The notes below the pieces were generated by a model. That model saw only the letters and a program-made list of their open reading frames with translations. It did no database searches and was not told the DNA's origin. A program made the translations under genes and the position numbers. Shown here piece after piece: positions 11,551-12,671 of a stretch of DNA of 12,671 nt (positions are counted from its first letter, which is position 1; each line of letters starts with the position of its first letter). Origin of the DNA: an uncultured Clostridia bacterium (GTDB taxonomy: Bacteria > Bacillota > Clostridia > Oscillospirales > Oscillospiraceae). The DNA lies in assembly GCA_946187475.1 (NCBI GenBank), contig CAMHRJ010000033.1, positions 1 through 12,671 of the forward strand, written 5' to 3'.

Positions 11551-11925
11551 TCAATCCTGCTGGTGGTCGCGGACATAGCGCTTCAGCGCCAGGAAGGTGG
11601 TGTCGCTGATGTCGTGCTCGATCTTGCAGGCGTCGTCCTCGGCGGTCTCCTCGTCCACGCCGATGGAGACCAGCAGCTGGGTCAGAACCTGGTGCCGCTC
11701 GTAGATCTTCTCGGCCACCTCGCGTCCGGCCTCGGTGAGAATCAGAAAGCCGTCGGAGTTCACGGTCAGGTATTCGCCCTGCTTCAGCAGACTCACGGCC
11801 CGGCTGACGCTGGGCTTGGAAAAGTGCATATAATCCGCCACGTCGACGCTGCGTACATAGCGCTGGCGCTGGGACAAAATCAGGATGGTTTCCAGATACA
11901 TTTCGCCGGATTCTTGCAGATGCAT
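11551..11925 (-). CDS. DtxR-family metal-dependent repressor, iron-type ligands
   Basis: A 124-residue regulator with a winged helix (about 1-65, recognition region SKPSVSRAVSLL) and a dimerisation/metal domain (about 66-124). There is no C-terminal SH3-like domain, so it is MntR-sized. The metal ligands resemble DtxR/IdeR: Met9, Cys100, Glu103 and His104 correspond to DtxR Met10, Cys102, Glu105 and His106. MntR has Asp and Glu at the first two. His78 is kept, but the second-site Glu83 of DtxR is Thr82. Iron sensing is therefore predicted. ATG 11925 has GGAGG 7 nt upstream; ATG 11940 overlaps that site. A weak promoter (TTGCAA 11995-12000, TACTTT 11972-11977) is possible. It is divergent from an ABC transporter gene bearing a DtxR-like operator. 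Confidence 0.9.
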   Translation of the reverse strand: MHLQESGEMYLETILILSQRQRYVRSVDVADYMHFSKPSVSRAVSLLKQGEYLTVNSDGFLILTEAGREVAEKIYERHQVLTQLLVSIGVDEETAEDDACKIEHDISDTTFLALKRYVRDHQQD

Positions 11926-12058
11926 AGTAAATCCTCCCATGGAGGCGGGAACCGCCGTATTCTCTGTTCCCAAAGTACCACAGAACCGCCAATTTTGCAA
12001 GCCTCCGGTGGTGAAAATCCGTCTTTTGGGCGGTTGGATCGGAAATGGAAGTTTCTGC

Positions 12059-12087
12059 TTGACAGCCGGGGCTGGTTTTATTATAAT
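12059..12087 (+). promoter_or_regulatory. Consensus promoter of the ABC transporter gene
   Basis: TTGACA (12059-12064) and TATAAT (12082-12087), both perfect, with a 17-bp spacer. Such a strong core promoter followed at once by a palindrome suggests control by repression. Confidence 0.92.
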
Positions 12088-12090
12088 ACG

Positions 12091-12112
12091 ATATTAGCGA
12101 TAGCTAACCACA
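12091..12112 (+). promoter_or_regulatory. Candidate DtxR-type operator
   Basis: The inverted repeat TTAGC-GATA-GCTAA (12094-12107), extended to GCTAACC, begins 7 bp after the -10 and covers the expected transcript start. Compared with the DtxR consensus TTAGGTTAGGCTAACCTAA it matches 12 of 19 positions, including both outer half-site cores. The neighbouring divergent gene encodes a DtxR-family repressor. Confidence 0.65.
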
Positions 12113-12142
12113 GAAAGCATAGAGTAAGAGAGAAGGATTCCC

Positions 12143-12671
12143 ATGCAGCTTCAGCTGATGAACATTCATAAATACTTTGGCGAGGGAGACCACCGTACCA
12201 AGGCGCTGAAGGGCGTCTCCTGCACCATCGCTCCGGGCAGCATCACGGTGCTGCTGGGTCCCTCCGGTTCCGGCAAGAGCACCCTTTTGAACATCGTGGG
12301 CGGCATCGAGACCGCGGACGTGGGGGAGATCCTCATCGGCGGCGAGGCCATGGGCGCCATGACGGAGCAGGAGCTGACCCGCTACCGCCGGAAGCATCTG
12401 GGCTATGTGTTCCAGAGCTACCACCTGATTCCGAACCTCACCGTCCGGGAGAACATCGAGACGGGGGCATATCTCTCCGACCATCCCCTGGACGTGGACG
12501 AGCTCATGAAGATCCTGGGCCTCTGGGACCACCGGGACAAGCTGCCGAACCAGCTCTCCGGCGGCCAGCAGCAGCGCACCTCCATCGGCCGCGCCATCGT
12601 AAAGACCCCGGACATTCTCCTCTGCGACGAGCCCACGGGCGCCCTGGACTACGCCACGGGCAAGGAGATCC
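12143..12671 (+). CDS. ABC transporter ATP-binding protein, MacB/LolD type (truncated by window end)
   Basis: The first 176 codons of an ABC ATPase, open to the end of the window. Motifs: Walker A GPSGSGKST (39-47), Q-loop Gln91 in YVFQSYHLIP, signature LSGGQQQR (138-145), Walker B DILLCDEP (157-164) with Glu163, and D-loop ALD (167-169). The LTVRENI segment and the LSGGQQQR form are typical of the MacB/LolD/FtsE-like group, which usually works with a large FtsX-like permease. That permease would lie beyond the window. The ATG follows GAAGGA by about 8 nt. The strong promoter with a DtxR-like palindrome suggests iron- or metal-linked regulation. The substrate cannot be told from this part. 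Confidence 0.93.
   Translation, partial: MQLQLMNIHKYFGEGDHRTKALKGVSCTIAPGSITVLLGPSGSGKSTLLNIVGGIETADVGEILIGGEAMGAMTEQELTRYRRKHLGYVFQSYHLIPNLTVRENIETGAYLSDHPLDVDELMKILGLWDHRDKLPNQLSGGQQQRTSIGRAIVKTPDILLCDEPTGALDYATGKEI

Noticed and set aside
11508..12035. Recurrent AACCGCC/GGCGGTT heptamers around the DtxR-family gene
   Set aside because: Two belong to the terminator stem and the others are irregularly spaced in GC-rich DNA; not enough to call an operator.

Overview
The window looks like a chromosomal piece of a fairly GC-rich Clostridia-class Firmicute, probably Oscillospirales (Oscillospiraceae/Ruminococcaceae). The grounds are the rpmH-rnpA-yidD-yidC-jag order, AGGAGG-type ribosome sites, sigma-A promoters close to TTGACA-17-TATAAT, a MecA-like adaptor, a folT-type tetrahydrofolate (THF) riboswitch, and a palindromic GGCTCCCTC repeat of a kind I associate with that order. 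The taxonomic call is inference; no rRNA is present.

Layout. (1) 51-1817, minus strand: a compact MecA-like ClpC adaptor, smpB and a cyclophilin, with a 147-bp nested palindromic repeat between smpB and the cyclophilin gene. (2) 1934-2482, plus: a NUDIX (ADP-ribose pyrophosphatase-like) hydrolase. (3) 2503-5735, plus: a strong promoter, then rpmH (only 44 codons), rnpA, yidD, yidC, jag/khpB and acpP, closed by a strong terminator. No dnaA or DnaA boxes are seen beside rpmH. (4) 5718-8290, minus: a folate-salvage operon. A THF riboswitch controls folT, which overlaps by 4 bp a single gene fusing folylpolyglutamate synthase (FolC) to 5-formyl-THF cyclo-ligase. (5) 8301-8970, minus: a cyclodeaminase/cyclohydrolase-family (FchA) gene with its own promoter. 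(6) 8967-10163, minus: metA, preceded by a promoter, a short reading frame extremely rich in methionine codons, and an intrinsic terminator. (7) 10215-11274, plus: pfkA, divergent from metA. (8) 11275-11550: a non-coding cluster of tandem hairpins, part of it related to the repeat in (1). (9) 11551-12671: a DtxR-family regulator with iron-type metal ligands, divergent from the truncated start of an ABC transporter ATPase whose promoter carries a DtxR-like palindrome.

The most interesting feature is the metA leader (9918-10163). It has the parts of a ribosome-mediated transcription attenuator for methionine: promoter, Shine-Dalgarno, a 35-codon frame with 9 Met codons in its first 20, a stop, and a 12-bp GC-rich hairpin plus T7 just before metA. 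No S-box or T-box elements are visible. Met-codon attenuation would be unusual in this phylum, where methionine genes are usually controlled by SAM riboswitches, T-boxes or repressors. I could not find a convincing antiterminator by eye.

Regions 4-6 form a methionine and one-carbon neighbourhood: homoserine activation (MetA), one-carbon interconversion on THF (FchA, cyclo-ligase), folate uptake (FolT) and polyglutamylation (FolC). The met and folate parts have separate, ligand-appropriate RNA controls.
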